NCBI RefSeq assembly: GCF_014145675.1
Contig: NZ_JACGZW010000012.1
Location: 186,001-250,000, forward strand
DNA length: 64,000 bases
Source: Amycolatopsis dendrobii
GTDB taxonomy: Bacteria; Actinomycetota; Actinomycetes; Mycobacteriales; Pseudonocardiaceae
Direction of reading: 5' to 3'
Notes under the pieces: generated by a model
What the model was told of the DNA's origin: nothing
The model's input: only the letters and a program-made list of their open reading frames with translations
Databases searched by the model: none
Translations under genes and position numbers: made by a program
Shown: positions 17,098-25,157 of the stretch, piece after piece
Layout of the letters: each line of letters starts with the position of its first letter
Numbering within the stretch: position 1 is the first letter of the stretch

Positions 17098-17859
17098 ATG
17101 CCACCGTCTCCCCGCACGCGCATCCTAGGCGCGGCCCTCCGCAATGCGCGCGTCGAAGCAAACTTCGGACTCCGCGAACTCGCGCGCCGGATCGGCGTTA
17201 CACCTGCTGCTCTCTCCAGTTGGGAACAGGCTCGGCGCACGCCCGCCCTCGCTGACGTTGCGGGACTTCTCGGCGCAATTGGCACGTCCGGTGAGCTCAA
17301 GCGCGACATCCTCCGACTCGCCCGCGGCGGTCCAGACGAATGGTGGGTTGTTCACGGGGCACCTGCCTCGCCAGCACGCGCCGCGGCACTCGTCGCCCAC
17401 AAAGTGGCTGCTCAGGACGTGGTTACGTGGGACCCGTTCGCGCTCCCGGAACTGCTGCAGATAAGCCACCAGCAACCAGAGACCCGCCCACCCCTCATCG
17501 AAGCGTTCATTTCCGACGTCGTGCTCCAGACCAATGACGAGCGTACTGGTGCGCTTCAGCAACAACTGCGACGACTATTGCGGAGCGCAGGAGCAAGCCG
17601 ATCGCTCGTCCTGCGAACCGTCCGGGCAGAACTCGCCTGGGCCGAAGGCTTCACTACCGCATTCGACCGCTACTCATTACCTGATGACAAGCCCGTCGTT
17701 TACTGCGGTCAACGAAGTTTCGGTGTCTTCGCCGTCGAGCGCACGTCCGCCCGACCGGTCCACGAAGCTGAGGTTCAGCGACTACGTCAAATTGCGCTCC
17801 ACCCCCAGCAATCCCGGGACCACATCCTGCGGTGCATCGCTGCCGTCCAGTCGGTTTGA
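17098..17859 (+). CDS. XRE regulator with DUF5753-like C-terminal domain
   Basis: A 253-aa protein, ATG 17098. Residues about 8-65 are an HTH (LRELARRIGVTPAALSSWEQARRTP). The rest fits the DUF5753 sensor fold of actinomycete XRE regulators, with the recurring elements FALPELLQI, LIEAFISDVVLQTN, LRRLLRSA and a closing RLRQIALHPQQSRDHIL. These regulators are abundant in actinomycetes and often paired with small DUF397-type proteins; none is seen here. It is likely a local repressor of element genes. The following 511 bases to the ATPase gene hold one hairpin and no convincing gene. Confidence 0.75.
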   Translation: MPPSPRTRILGAALRNARVEANFGLRELARRIGVTPAALSSWEQARRTPALADVAGLLGAIGTSGELKRDILRLARGGPDEWWVVHGAPASPARAAALVAHKVAAQDVVTWDPFALPELLQISHQQPETRPPLIEAFISDVVLQTNDERTGALQQQLRRLLRSAGASRSLVLRTVRAELAWAEGFTTAFDRYSLPDDKPVVYCGQRSFGVFAVERTSARPVHEAEVQRLRQIALHPQQSRDHILRCIAAVQSV

Positions 17860-17912
17860 CGTCAGCGTCAACGAGCATAAACGAGCCAGTTGCAGCTTCC
17901 GCGGATTCCAGT

Positions 17913-17960
17913 CCGGCCGTCTTAGCGATCGCCAGCTACAACACAGGCGGGGACGGCCGG
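17913..17960 (+). terminator. Possible hairpin after the XRE-DUF5753-like gene
   Basis: CCGGCCGTC (17913-17921) and GACGGCCGG (17952-17960) form a perfect 9-bp stem with a 30-nt loop. It starts 53 bases after the regulator stop. No T-run follows. This is the only structure I see in 17860-18370, where base composition begins to shift toward AT. Confidence 0.3.
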
Positions 17961-18370
17961 GAAAGTCAGTGATGATCCAACCGCCGCCCCCTGTTCCAGG
18001 TAGTGGCGGCCAGGGCGGTTCCGGCAGGTCGGCTCACCACGCGACACCACCGTCACCGTGGCAGCCCTGCTACACCCCTGGGTTTCACAGCCTGCTCGCC
18101 TCAAACAGACGGGCGACTGTCCCCGCGCATGTCGCTGCTTGGCCATACGTCTGCAAGGCGGCCGTGCCTGACTTCGCCAGCGCGAAAGCCCTTCTCGGTA
18201 TGCTCTCGCACACAGAGGAGGAGCCTGGCCTGGTGTTACAACTTGACGAGTCGGACCGATATTTCTTGCGGACTCAGCAGCAGGCGAAGTGAGATGAACG
18301 CGATCACCGTCAGTAGTCAGGACGTTACCCGCTACGCAAGGTAATTTAGTGCCACAGAAAGATAGGCTCG

Positions 18371-20740
18371 TTGAAGCGGACTTCGAAACCATCAGTTGAC
18401 CTTACGTCACGCTTGACAGATGCAGCCAACGCTCTTCGCCTGATCTGCGCAGCCCGCGAACAAGCTGATCCAGACTTCGGCCCCTTTGCTGCCGGGCATG
18501 CCAATCGCTCGCTTGCCGATCTTCTCGACATGGCACGCAAAAAACCTCACGCGGCCCCAAACCGGATTAGGGCGCGGTTCCTGGCGATACAACGTCTCGC
18601 CGACGAGGCGACAGACACATTCCGCCACGAGCCTATACGCACAGCCCTGCAAGAGGTTTTCACGGCAACGGCCACGATCGCACGATCCCACAGCCTCACA
18701 GTTAGCCAACGCATGGCTGCAGCTATCGTAGCCGTGGAGGCATCTCACAAGGTCAGGTGCCTGCCATCCTTGCGTAAGTCCGCAGAGGACTTGCTGGCCC
18801 AGCACGAGGTCCGCGGGATCCAACCCGATTTCGGCGGTGTTCTGGCCGGCGCAACGCCCGATCGAGTGAAGGCACTCGTCCACACAATATCAGTCGGGAT
18901 GTACGACACCGGGTTACCAGTCTTGGTCTGGGAGGACCAGAAGGATCAACGGTCGGCCGCTGATTTGCTCGCTGCGGCAGCAAGTCGACAGGATGCAGGG
19001 GGATCCGCATTAGAGGCGGATGCCCCCGATTATGATCTGAGCGAAAACGACTTACGGCTGCAGTCAATCGAAATTAAGGGTTTTCGCGGCTCACCGAAAA
19101 GGGTGACCGTCAAGTTCGAACGAAGTGGCACCGCAGTGTCTACAATTATTTTCGGCGAGAACGGCGTCGGAAAGTCGACCATTGTCGACGCTATCGAGTT
19201 TGCATTGCAGGGCAGAATAGGAAGATCCTCGAACTTTGAATCGCCGGTAGGATCGTCCGCCAGATCGTTCGCTGACGACGGGATCCCACGGGTCGTCGCC
19301 TTGCTGTCAGACCAGCGACAGGTCGAACGTCGAATCATTGAAGCTTCGTCTGGTTACCTCACAGCTTCCCCAGACGCTGTATCAAGCGGTTTTCGACTGG
19401 CACCAGTGACACTCAACCGAAATGATATTTCACGGTTTCTTGACACTGATGCAATGGAACGCGGGTCCTTACTCTTGGACTACTTCCCGAGCGAGGCAGG
19501 AAAGCTCGCAACACGCCCTCAGAACGAGATTCACCGGCTCACCGCCGAGCAATCGGAATTGCGAATTCGGCGTACGAGTGCCGCGAGCGAACTGGCAGAC
19601 CTGCTAGGATGCAGCCCGCTTGAAGTTGCAGATCGCGCAAAATTCCTGACGACAGTTCGTACAACTATAATGGGAGGCTTGGCCTGGAGACACTTTGAGG
19701 ACCAAGACGGTTGGCGCCATGTTGCACCTGACATCAAGTCCGCAACTGTTCGACTCGCTTCGATCTACAACGATCTTGCTGCGAGCAAGAAGCGGATCAA
19801 AGATGCCAACAATATGCTGAACCCGGTAGTTCACGCAAAGCAGGCGAGCATACTACGCCCTATATTATCCAGCATTGGCACAGAACTATCCCGAGCATTT
19901 AATAGGATTGCAAGCGGTTACCCTGTCGAGAGAATCGATGTCGTCTTCGCGGAATCTGGACCACTATCTCTCGACGTGGTCGTACTATTGTCAAATGGTC
20001 GAAACTGTTTTCCGCAACAACTTTTCTCTGAGGCATATAAAGACCTGATAGCTTTGCTCTTCTTCACCTCTGTTGCAAAAAAGGCAGCCGAGCGCGGCCA
20101 AGCCAGAATTTTAATTTTGGACGACGTGCTGCAAAGTGTCGACTCCACCGTCCGTCACGCTTTTATGACTTACGTACTGGAGGAGTTCAGCGACTGGCAA
20201 CTCATCGTCACCGTGCACGACCGCCTCTGGCGCGATCAACTGCGGGACCTCTTTGACGCACACGATCACGATCTGCTTGGACTCGAAGTTCGCAACTGGG
20301 AGTTCGAGACCGGTCCCGTACTTGATCCACCTGCCGTGGATCGGGTGACAAAAGACCTGCAACTGCTGCTCACCGCAGGCGAACCACGCTCTATTGCCGC
20401 AGTCGCCGGGCAACTCCTGGAATTTGCCTGCGATCGCATCACTCTCAGCATGAGGTTGAATATCCCACGGCAAGAGAAATATACACTCGGCGACCTATGG
20501 CCGGTTGTACGGTCATGCTTATCGGACACGGCCGCCGGCGACGCAATCCGACGCGTTGCGAGCCACAAACTTTTACGCAACCTGACAGTTCATCCCGACC
20601 CGCGGTCATGGGACTTAACCAGGGTAGATGCGCGATCATTCGCTAATGCTGTACTGGACTTAGTAGGTCATACGAGATGCAATTCTTGTGGATGGTTGCC
20701 AAAATCGGGCGTTTGCAAATGCGGTGCGGTTCGGCTTTGA
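18371..20740 (+). CDS. ABC-type ATPase with C-terminal HEPN-like motif and zinc ribbon (candidate phage defence)
   Basis: A 789-aa protein. Residues 1-225 are helical and unrecognised. An RecF/SMC-type ATPase follows: IEIKGFRG at 233-240, Walker A GENGVGKST at 262-270, a signature-like FSEAYKDL at 552-559, Walker B ILILDD at 580-585, and VTVHD at 613-617. There is no long coiled coil and no TOPRIM. Residues 650-765 are helical with RNLTVH at 736-741, which fits the HEPN RNase motif R-x4-6-H in its common RNxxxH form. A CxxC...CxC ribbon (C770, C773, C782, C784) ends the protein. ATPase-HEPN fusions such as PrrC and RloC are phage-triggered tRNA nucleases, so an abortive-infection role is the best inference. 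DNA is visibly AT-richer than the surroundings. The start is TTG 18371 and uncertain. Confidence 0.65.
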   Translation: MKRTSKPSVDLTSRLTDAANALRLICAAREQADPDFGPFAAGHANRSLADLLDMARKKPHAAPNRIRARFLAIQRLADEATDTFRHEPIRTALQEVFTATATIARSHSLTVSQRMAAAIVAVEASHKVRCLPSLRKSAEDLLAQHEVRGIQPDFGGVLAGATPDRVKALVHTISVGMYDTGLPVLVWEDQKDQRSAADLLAAAASRQDAGGSALEADAPDYDLSENDLRLQSIEIKGFRGSPKRVTVKFERSGTAVSTIIFGENGVGKSTIVDAIEFALQGRIGRSSNFESPVGSSARSFADDGIPRVVALLSDQRQVERRIIEASSGYLTASPDAVSSGFRLAPVTLNRNDISRFLDTDAMERGSLLLDYFPSEAGKLATRPQNEIHRLTAEQSELRIRRTSAASELADLLGCSPLEVADRAKFLTTVRTTIMGGLAWRHFEDQDGWRHVAPDIKSATVRLASIYNDLAASKKRIKDANNMLNPVVHAKQASILRPILSSIGTELSRAFNRIASGYPVERIDVVFAESGPLSLDVVVLLSNGRNCFPQQLFSEAYKDLIALLFFTSVAKKAAERGQARILILDDVLQSVDSTVRHAFMTYVLEEFSDWQLIVTVHDRLWRDQLRDLFDAHDHDLLGLEVRNWEFETGPVLDPPAVDRVTKDLQLLLTAGEPRSIAAVAGQLLEFACDRITLSMRLNIPRQEKYTLGDLWPVVRSCLSDTAAGDAIRRVASHKLLRNLTVHPDPRSWDLTRVDARSFANAVLDLVGHTRCNSCGWLPKSGVCKCGAVRL

Positions 20741-20743
20741 TAC

Positions 20744-21907
20744 TCACACTGAGGACTGCTCGTCGATGACTCGATTGGTCAGCTCGATGGTGGAAAGGTA
20801 AACCCAAAAGATCCAGTCGAGGTAGAACTCGTCGTAGTCGCGCCTCTGTCGGGCATCCTGATGACGAATATGGAATCCATTGGCGATCTCGAACAATGCT
20901 CCGCTATCCTTCTTGGCCAGTGCCGTTGCGAGCACATTATGCCTCCGTTCTTCGAGCAGCAAGGCAAGCACCACAACCGCTGAGCGTTTCTGGTTGCGGT
21001 CAGCCCCCCGCGCACGGAACAGCTCGATCGCGTGACGAACCTGGTCGCTGGATTCACCGCCGTCGTGGAGGATCAACTCGTGGACCAGGGTTGCGCGAGC
21101 ATCGTCCGTAACAGCCACGAGCCGGCCGATGTCCGCCCCTTCGTCCGCTAGCCGAAAGCCGATCCCACCCCGATCGAGCACCTTGTTCACGCGCCACCGG
21201 TAAGCGATGCGACCCGATTCCAGCTCGAAGCTCCCATGGTGCCAGCCGCAACCGCCGTAGCTGTGCATCCAGCGCCGCAGCGGCCGCGCCACAGAATCGT
21301 GCAGGAATTCGATCAGGTCGAAGAACAGATCGAGGTCTTCTGCCAGGGCGGCCACTGGCAACGGCCACAAGTCATCAACGCCAAGCGCCCGCTTGATGAG
21401 CAACGCCGGTCTGTCCGCATAGGAGTCGTCCACACAGTCCTTGCCGAATTGTCTCTCGAAGTAGCCCGCGTCCTCCAGTTCGTTGACCAATTCGACGAAA
21501 TCGCGAACCGTATCCTCGCGTGTCACAGCTTCGTTACGGCGCTGGCCGGACATTCGTTCACGCCAGTACGGCCGACGGTGTGAGTCATCCTCGTGCAGAC
21601 GATCTGCGTTTCCCATGAGGTCACGGAGAAACTGCTGCTTGGCGGTTAACGTTGATCGCGATGTGCCGGATGCGCCCCAAGGATCGGCGTCCGCGATCTC
21701 CGGAATCTCCCGAAACTCGCCCAGCGGTCCACTCTCGTAACCTCGAACGAAGGCGTCTTCGAGGAGCACCTCACAGCGGTCGTTCCAGTCTCCGAGCTCG
21801 CGGCGATTAAGAAGCTTGGCGGCTTCGGCCTTGAAGAGGGCGCGCGGCCACACCAGCTCGTAGTCGGGTTCGGCCAGCCTGACGTTCACATCTCGATTAT
21901 TGCTCAT
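20744..21907 (-). CDS. Unrecognised 387-aa protein convergent with the ATPase
   Basis: A 387-aa protein starting MSNNRDVNVRLAEPDY (ATG 21907), whose stop lies 3 bases from the ATPase stop. I do not recognise a family. The N-terminal third is charged. The middle has FDLIEFLHDSVARPLRRWMHSY, then a strand-rich segment GRIAYRWRVNKVLDRGGIGF. The last 110 residues are helical (HAIELFRARGADRNQKRSAVVVLALLLEERR, then FHIRHQDARQRRDYDEFYLDWIFWVYL). The layout suggests a cytosolic multidomain protein with an all-helical C-terminal module. Its place next to a probable defence ATPase on mobile DNA makes a defence or immunity role possible; sequence alone does not show it. Confidence 0.55.
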   Translation of the reverse strand: MSNNRDVNVRLAEPDYELVWPRALFKAEAAKLLNRRELGDWNDRCEVLLEDAFVRGYESGPLGEFREIPEIADADPWGASGTSRSTLTAKQQFLRDLMGNADRLHEDDSHRRPYWRERMSGQRRNEAVTREDTVRDFVELVNELEDAGYFERQFGKDCVDDSYADRPALLIKRALGVDDLWPLPVAALAEDLDLFFDLIEFLHDSVARPLRRWMHSYGGCGWHHGSFELESGRIAYRWRVNKVLDRGGIGFRLADEGADIGRLVAVTDDARATLVHELILHDGGESSDQVRHAIELFRARGADRNQKRSAVVVLALLLEERRHNVLATALAKKDSGALFEIANGFHIRHQDARQRRDYDEFYLDWIFWVYLSTIELTNRVIDEQSSV

Positions 21908-22080
21908 GACCTCATGCGCGTTACGTGCCGTGGGCGAGCACCAACCGCCGCGATCGGCCGGCCAGGCCGAGAAAGGCACCCTGGCACCAGCCGCCGAGAC
22001 GACGGCACCTTTGCCGTGCCCACTCGACGCCTGCCACTCATCGAGCCAGCCGGAGGCGTGTGGTTAGCGAGCAAGATCGT

Positions 22081-22090
22081 CCTCGGACAC
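22081..22090. repeat. Candidate attR core
   Basis: CCTCGGACAC, identical to 6924-6933 at the tRNA-Leu 3' end and in the same orientation, lying just after the last recognisable element gene. It is preceded by T instead of C, so the match does not extend. See the attL entry for the chance caveat. Confidence 0.35.
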
Positions 22091-22095
22091 TCCCA

Positions 22096-22125
22096 TACCC
22101 CACGGATTTTCGAATCCGTGGGGTA
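22096..22125. terminator. Perfect 13-bp stem capped by a TTCG tetraloop
   Basis: TACCCCACGGATT (22096-22108), loop TTCG (22109-22112) and AATCCGTGGGGTA (22113-22125). The UUCG loop makes an exceptionally stable RNA hairpin. It ends 3 bases from the stop of the second serine recombinase and 5 bases from the candidate attR. It could be that gene's terminator (though without a T-run) or a recombination site. Confidence 0.5.
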
Positions 22126-22128
22126 AAT

Positions 22129-23676
22129 TCATGCCAGTAGACGGTCGCGGCCCGGTGATACCGGACGCTCGTCGGCTGCGGGGAACGAGCGGTCGTGCTT
22201 CTCGGAGTGCTCCGTCCGGTGCGCCGATGGCGCGTCGGCGAGGGGGCCGCAGGCCACGTCGAGCGCAAGCTGCCCCGGCGGCCCTCCGGGGCAGACGACT
22301 TCTTGCGCCGCGGCCGGTCGGAGTTCGCGTGTCGCGCGACCGCAGGAGATCTCCAGACCCCGGTCACGAAGAGCCTCCCGTATCGCGCGCGGGCTGAGGT
22401 CAGCCGCTTCGTCCGCCGGAATCAGTCCTGCCGCGGTCTGCAGCAGGTGTTCCTCGCGGACGTAGACGTTGCGCGGCCCGTCGACCGGGCGCGGCGCGGC
22501 GGTGCTGTAGCCGTGACGGCACCGATACCCCGGCCGGCCGTGGACCCAGTGCCCCTCCATCCGACGACCGCACACTCCGCACACGACTAGCCCAGACAGC
22601 GCGTACTCGCGCGTGCCGCCGTCCTTGGCGCGGCGTCCGGCCTGGATCCTCTGGACGGCGAGGAACGTCGCATCGTCCACCAACGGAACATGGGCAAGAC
22701 GGTCCGACACCTCCCACTCCACCGCGTCGTTCCGGCGCACGGCACCCGAGCCCCGACCCCCACGCCGTCCGCCGGCACCGTGCCCGTTCGTGCTCTGGCG
22801 GTTCCAGACCTGCCGGCCGGTGTATCGCGGGTTCTCCAGGATCATCGCGACGGTGCGGACGATCCACCGGGCACCCGACCGGTGCGAGTTCCTTGCCGGG
22901 TCGACGCTCGACGGGCATGCGACACCGCGCTCGTTCAACTCCCGCGCCAGCGACGCGATCGACCGGCTCCTAGCGCGCTCGGCGAACATCCACCGCACCC
23001 ACCGCGCCGTCGCCGGATCCGGCTCCAGCACGTGCACACGCCGGCCCCACCGTGCGTGGATCGGGTTCGGGTGCGGCCCGCCGTCGGCCAACCGGTACCC
23101 GTACGGCGGACGACCGCCCAGAAAGCGCCCTTGCAACCGCGCCTGCGCAGCCATGGCCGCCATCACCCGGTGCCGAGCCCGCACCACCTCGCGCTGCGCC
23201 TGCGCGCCCAGCAACGTCATCAACGCCTGATGCACCGGACTGTCCAGCTCCACCGGGCCGCCGGCCTCCGGCAACCACACCTGCACGCCCACCGTACCCA
23301 GCCGGGCGACCACCTCGCGGAACTGGTCACCGTAGAACGCGCGCTCGTACTCCCCCACCACCACAGCATCGAACCCGCGATCCTCGCGCTCCGCGGCCGC
23401 CAGCAGATCCGACGCCGCCGGACGCTCCTCCCACGACCACCGCCGCGACCGGCCCGCATCGAAAAACTCCACCACCACCTCGCCGACCCCCTCCACCAGC
23501 TCATCCGCCACCGCGCGCTGCCACGCACGCGACGTCCGCGGATCCTGAAACTCGACAGTCGACATCCGCCCATAAAACGCGAACCGCACACCACTCACAG
23601 CCCGACCGCACGCACGCGACCGGCCGCGCCGCGCAGCCACCGCCCCCGCAAAAGCCGCACCGCTTGACCCGCTCAC
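22129..23676 (-). CDS. Second serine recombinase
   Basis: A 515-aa serine recombinase. The GTG at 23676 is chosen because GGAGGG lies 7 bases upstream; it also puts the nucleophile in FYGRMSTVE at Ser39, the same place as in the first recombinase. The recombinase domain contains GGRPPYGYRLADGGPHPNP and ILENPRYTGRQVWNR, close to the first enzyme, and the zinc ribbon is CGVCGRRM. It is about 70 aa shorter and lacks the long C-terminal helical region, ending instead in a Pro/Ala/His-rich tail. The frame stays open upstream to 23991, but that part encodes an IS21 transposase remnant. It may belong to a second, decayed element. Confidence 0.8.
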   Translation of the reverse strand: MSGSSGAAFAGAVAARRGRSRACGRAVSGVRFAFYGRMSTVEFQDPRTSRAWQRAVADELVEGVGEVVVEFFDAGRSRRWSWEERPAASDLLAAAEREDRGFDAVVVGEYERAFYGDQFREVVARLGTVGVQVWLPEAGGPVELDSPVHQALMTLLGAQAQREVVRARHRVMAAMAAQARLQGRFLGGRPPYGYRLADGGPHPNPIHARWGRRVHVLEPDPATARWVRWMFAERARSRSIASLARELNERGVACPSSVDPARNSHRSGARWIVRTVAMILENPRYTGRQVWNRQSTNGHGAGGRRGGRGSGAVRRNDAVEWEVSDRLAHVPLVDDATFLAVQRIQAGRRAKDGGTREYALSGLVVCGVCGRRMEGHWVHGRPGYRCRHGYSTAAPRPVDGPRNVYVREEHLLQTAAGLIPADEAADLSPRAIREALRDRGLEISCGRATRELRPAAAQEVVCPGGPPGQLALDVACGPLADAPSAHRTEHSEKHDRSFPAADERPVSPGRDRLLA

Positions 23677-23799
23677 CGCAACTCCCTCCGCCGGCCCGGA
23701 ACCGGGACCGCGCGAAGACCGGACGATGACGAGAAACAAACGAGCGCCGCCCGAACAGACCAACAACCAGCCGGGTCGCACCGCGCCACGACCCGCGGG

Positions 23800-23991
23800 C
23801 TGGGCGTACTCGCGGACCGCCTCGTTCAACCGCGGATCGATCGCGTCGGCCTGCACCACGATCGCTTTCATCTTGTCCGGGAACACAACCGCGAACACGC
23901 CGCCGAAGAACACCCACGCGGCCTCGAACCCGGCCACCACGGCATCGACGCCAGCGTTGCCGGGACGTCGATGAGAAACCGCCCTCGACAA
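23800..23991 (-). mobile_element. IS21-family transposase (istA) remnant
   Basis: Reading leftward, about 64 codons encode a piece of an IstA core domain: AGFEAAWVFFGGVFAVVFPD followed by KMKAIVVQADAIDPRLNEAV and REYAQ. In IS21 transposases this region lies around the catalytic DDE domain. The rest of istA and all of istB are missing, and terminal repeats are not seen. The remnant runs in frame into the second recombinase gene. It marks old insertion activity at this site. Confidence 0.7.
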
Positions 23992-24058
23992 CAGTTGTCC
24001 AGGAGCATTCGCAGCCGTCCTCGGCGCGGGACTCGCGAGTCGAAGTGGCCGCCGTTGA

Positions 24059-24720
24059 TCAAGCGGGAAGGTCGATCAACGCCGAGAGCCGGGAGCGGTG
24101 GAAGCCTGAAGTCCCGACCGCGATCTGGTCCGACTCGGCGCGTTTGAGGTAGAGATGCGCCGAATGCTCCCAGGTCATCCCGATACCGCCGCGCAATTGA
24201 GCGGCTTCCTCCGCGGCCACCATGGTGACGTCGCTGCAGTGGGCCTGTGCGACGGCCACCGCGACCGGCACGTCCGGGTCTCGCCCGTTGCGAGGGGCGC
24301 CGCGGCGTACTGGGCTGCTGCGGCGGCGGATTCGACGCTCGTGTACAGGTCGACCAGCCGGTGTTTGAGGGCTTGGAACCCGCCGACGACGCGGCCGAAC
24401 TGGCGGCGCATTTTGAGGTACTCGACGGTGGTCTCCAAGCACCAGCGGGCCACGCCGACCTGTTCGGCGGCGAGCAAACCCGCTCCGCACTCGAGTGCGC
24501 GGCGAATCGCGAGGGAGCAGTCGGAGAGAACGAGGCGGCCGGGTGCAGCGTCGAGGCGGACGTCGGCGAGTTGGCGGGTCATGTCGAGGGAGCCGACCGG
24601 CGTCACCGTCGCACCGGCAGCCGCGACCTCGTACAGCGCTCCCCCGGCGGCAACGAGGAAGACGTCGGCCTCGAGTGCGCCGGCGACGCTCGTGATGGTG
24701 CTGGTCGTCCGACACGTCCT
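24059..24720 (-). pseudogene. Acyl-CoA dehydrogenase remnant, truncated and frameshifted
   Basis: Two overlapping frames together give the C-terminal half of an acyl-CoA dehydrogenase. The 5' part reads GALEADVFLVAAGG, then GAGLLAAEQVGVARWCLETT, VEYLKMRRQFGRVVGGFQAL and KHRLVDLYTSVESA. Near 24277-24290 the frame shifts, and the other frame continues VAQAHCSDV, AEEAAQLRGGIGMTWEHSAH and LYLKRAESDQ to the stop. The N-terminal FAD-binding half is absent; from 24721 to 25157 I see no further coding similarity. The gene was probably lost during insertions at the neighbouring IS21 and recombinase loci. Confidence 0.75.
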
Positions 24721-25096
24721 GAACGACGCAGGGGCACGCGCGCCGTCCACGGCGGAACTCGGCACATGGTCGCGACGATCACCACTGGGCACCCCTGGGG
24801 AGCAGTTGAGGGTCCGGCACCACTGTGAAAACGTACATCGGCCCGCGCGTCCCGAAACCTCATCGCGGACGGCTCACGCCCGCCGGCAGATGCACGCGAA
24901 CGACTAGACCCCCTCTTCGACGCTCTCGCCTCAGCCGTGAGAGCGACGTTCAGCGGAAGCCTGGACAGCAGTTCTTAAGGTTTGTACGAAATCACATTCG
25001 ACGGCTTGAGCAGAGCGATCGTGTCGGTGCTCCAAAACCGGCGGCCTCCCACAATCGAGGCACCGACCAAGAACCCGGAACCCGAGCCCGCCTTCG

Positions 25097-25116
25097 TTGC
25101 TTCGATATCGAAGCAA
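25097..25116. promoter_or_regulatory. Perfect 20-bp palindrome downstream of acyl-CoA dehydrogenase
   Basis: TTGCTTCGATATCGAAGCAA, exactly self-complementary, 41 bases beyond the stop of the minus-strand acyl-CoA dehydrogenase. With no loop bases it looks more like a dimeric repressor site than a terminator, but no promoter or gene start lies nearby. It is the only notable structure in the gap 24721-25157. Confidence 0.4.
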
Positions 25117-25157
25117 GTGACCCACTTCACCGGCCGACTTTCCACGACGAGTCTTTC

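Larger units (their letters stand above)
6914..22090. mobile_element. Integrative conjugative-type element at tRNA-Leu (boundaries partly inferred)
   Basis: A roughly 15-kb block runs from the tRNA-Leu 3' end to a 10-bp copy of part of that end at 22081-22090. It contains a serine recombinase, an FtsK-like transfer ATPase, small membrane proteins, WhiB and HTH regulators, two HTH-Nudix-like proteins, a cupin and an AT-richer cargo pair. This content resembles actinomycete integrative and conjugative elements, which transfer double-stranded DNA with a single FtsK-like protein. No replication initiator was recognised. The left end is well supported by the int/tRNA overlap. The right end rests only on the short repeat and the end of recognisable cargo. 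Confidence 0.65.

Noticed and set aside
17971..18292. A reading frame starting MIQPPPPVPGS between the XRE regulator and the ATPase
   Set aside because: No domain and Pro/Ser-rich low-information sequence; the frame continues from an out-of-frame region of the previous gene. I do not support it as a gene.
22096..22125. tRNA-like T-arm in the TTCG hairpin
   Set aside because: The stem and loop do not fit a 5-bp T-stem with 7-nt loop, and no acceptor or anticodon arms surround it.
21914..22126. Small plus-strand frames between the 387-aa gene and the second recombinase
   Set aside because: Short, compositionally biased, without ribosome site or motif.
23677..23991. N-terminal extension of the second recombinase
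   Set aside because: The extra 105 codons encode an IS21 istA remnant and a linker, and a strong ribosome site precedes the inner GTG at 23676.
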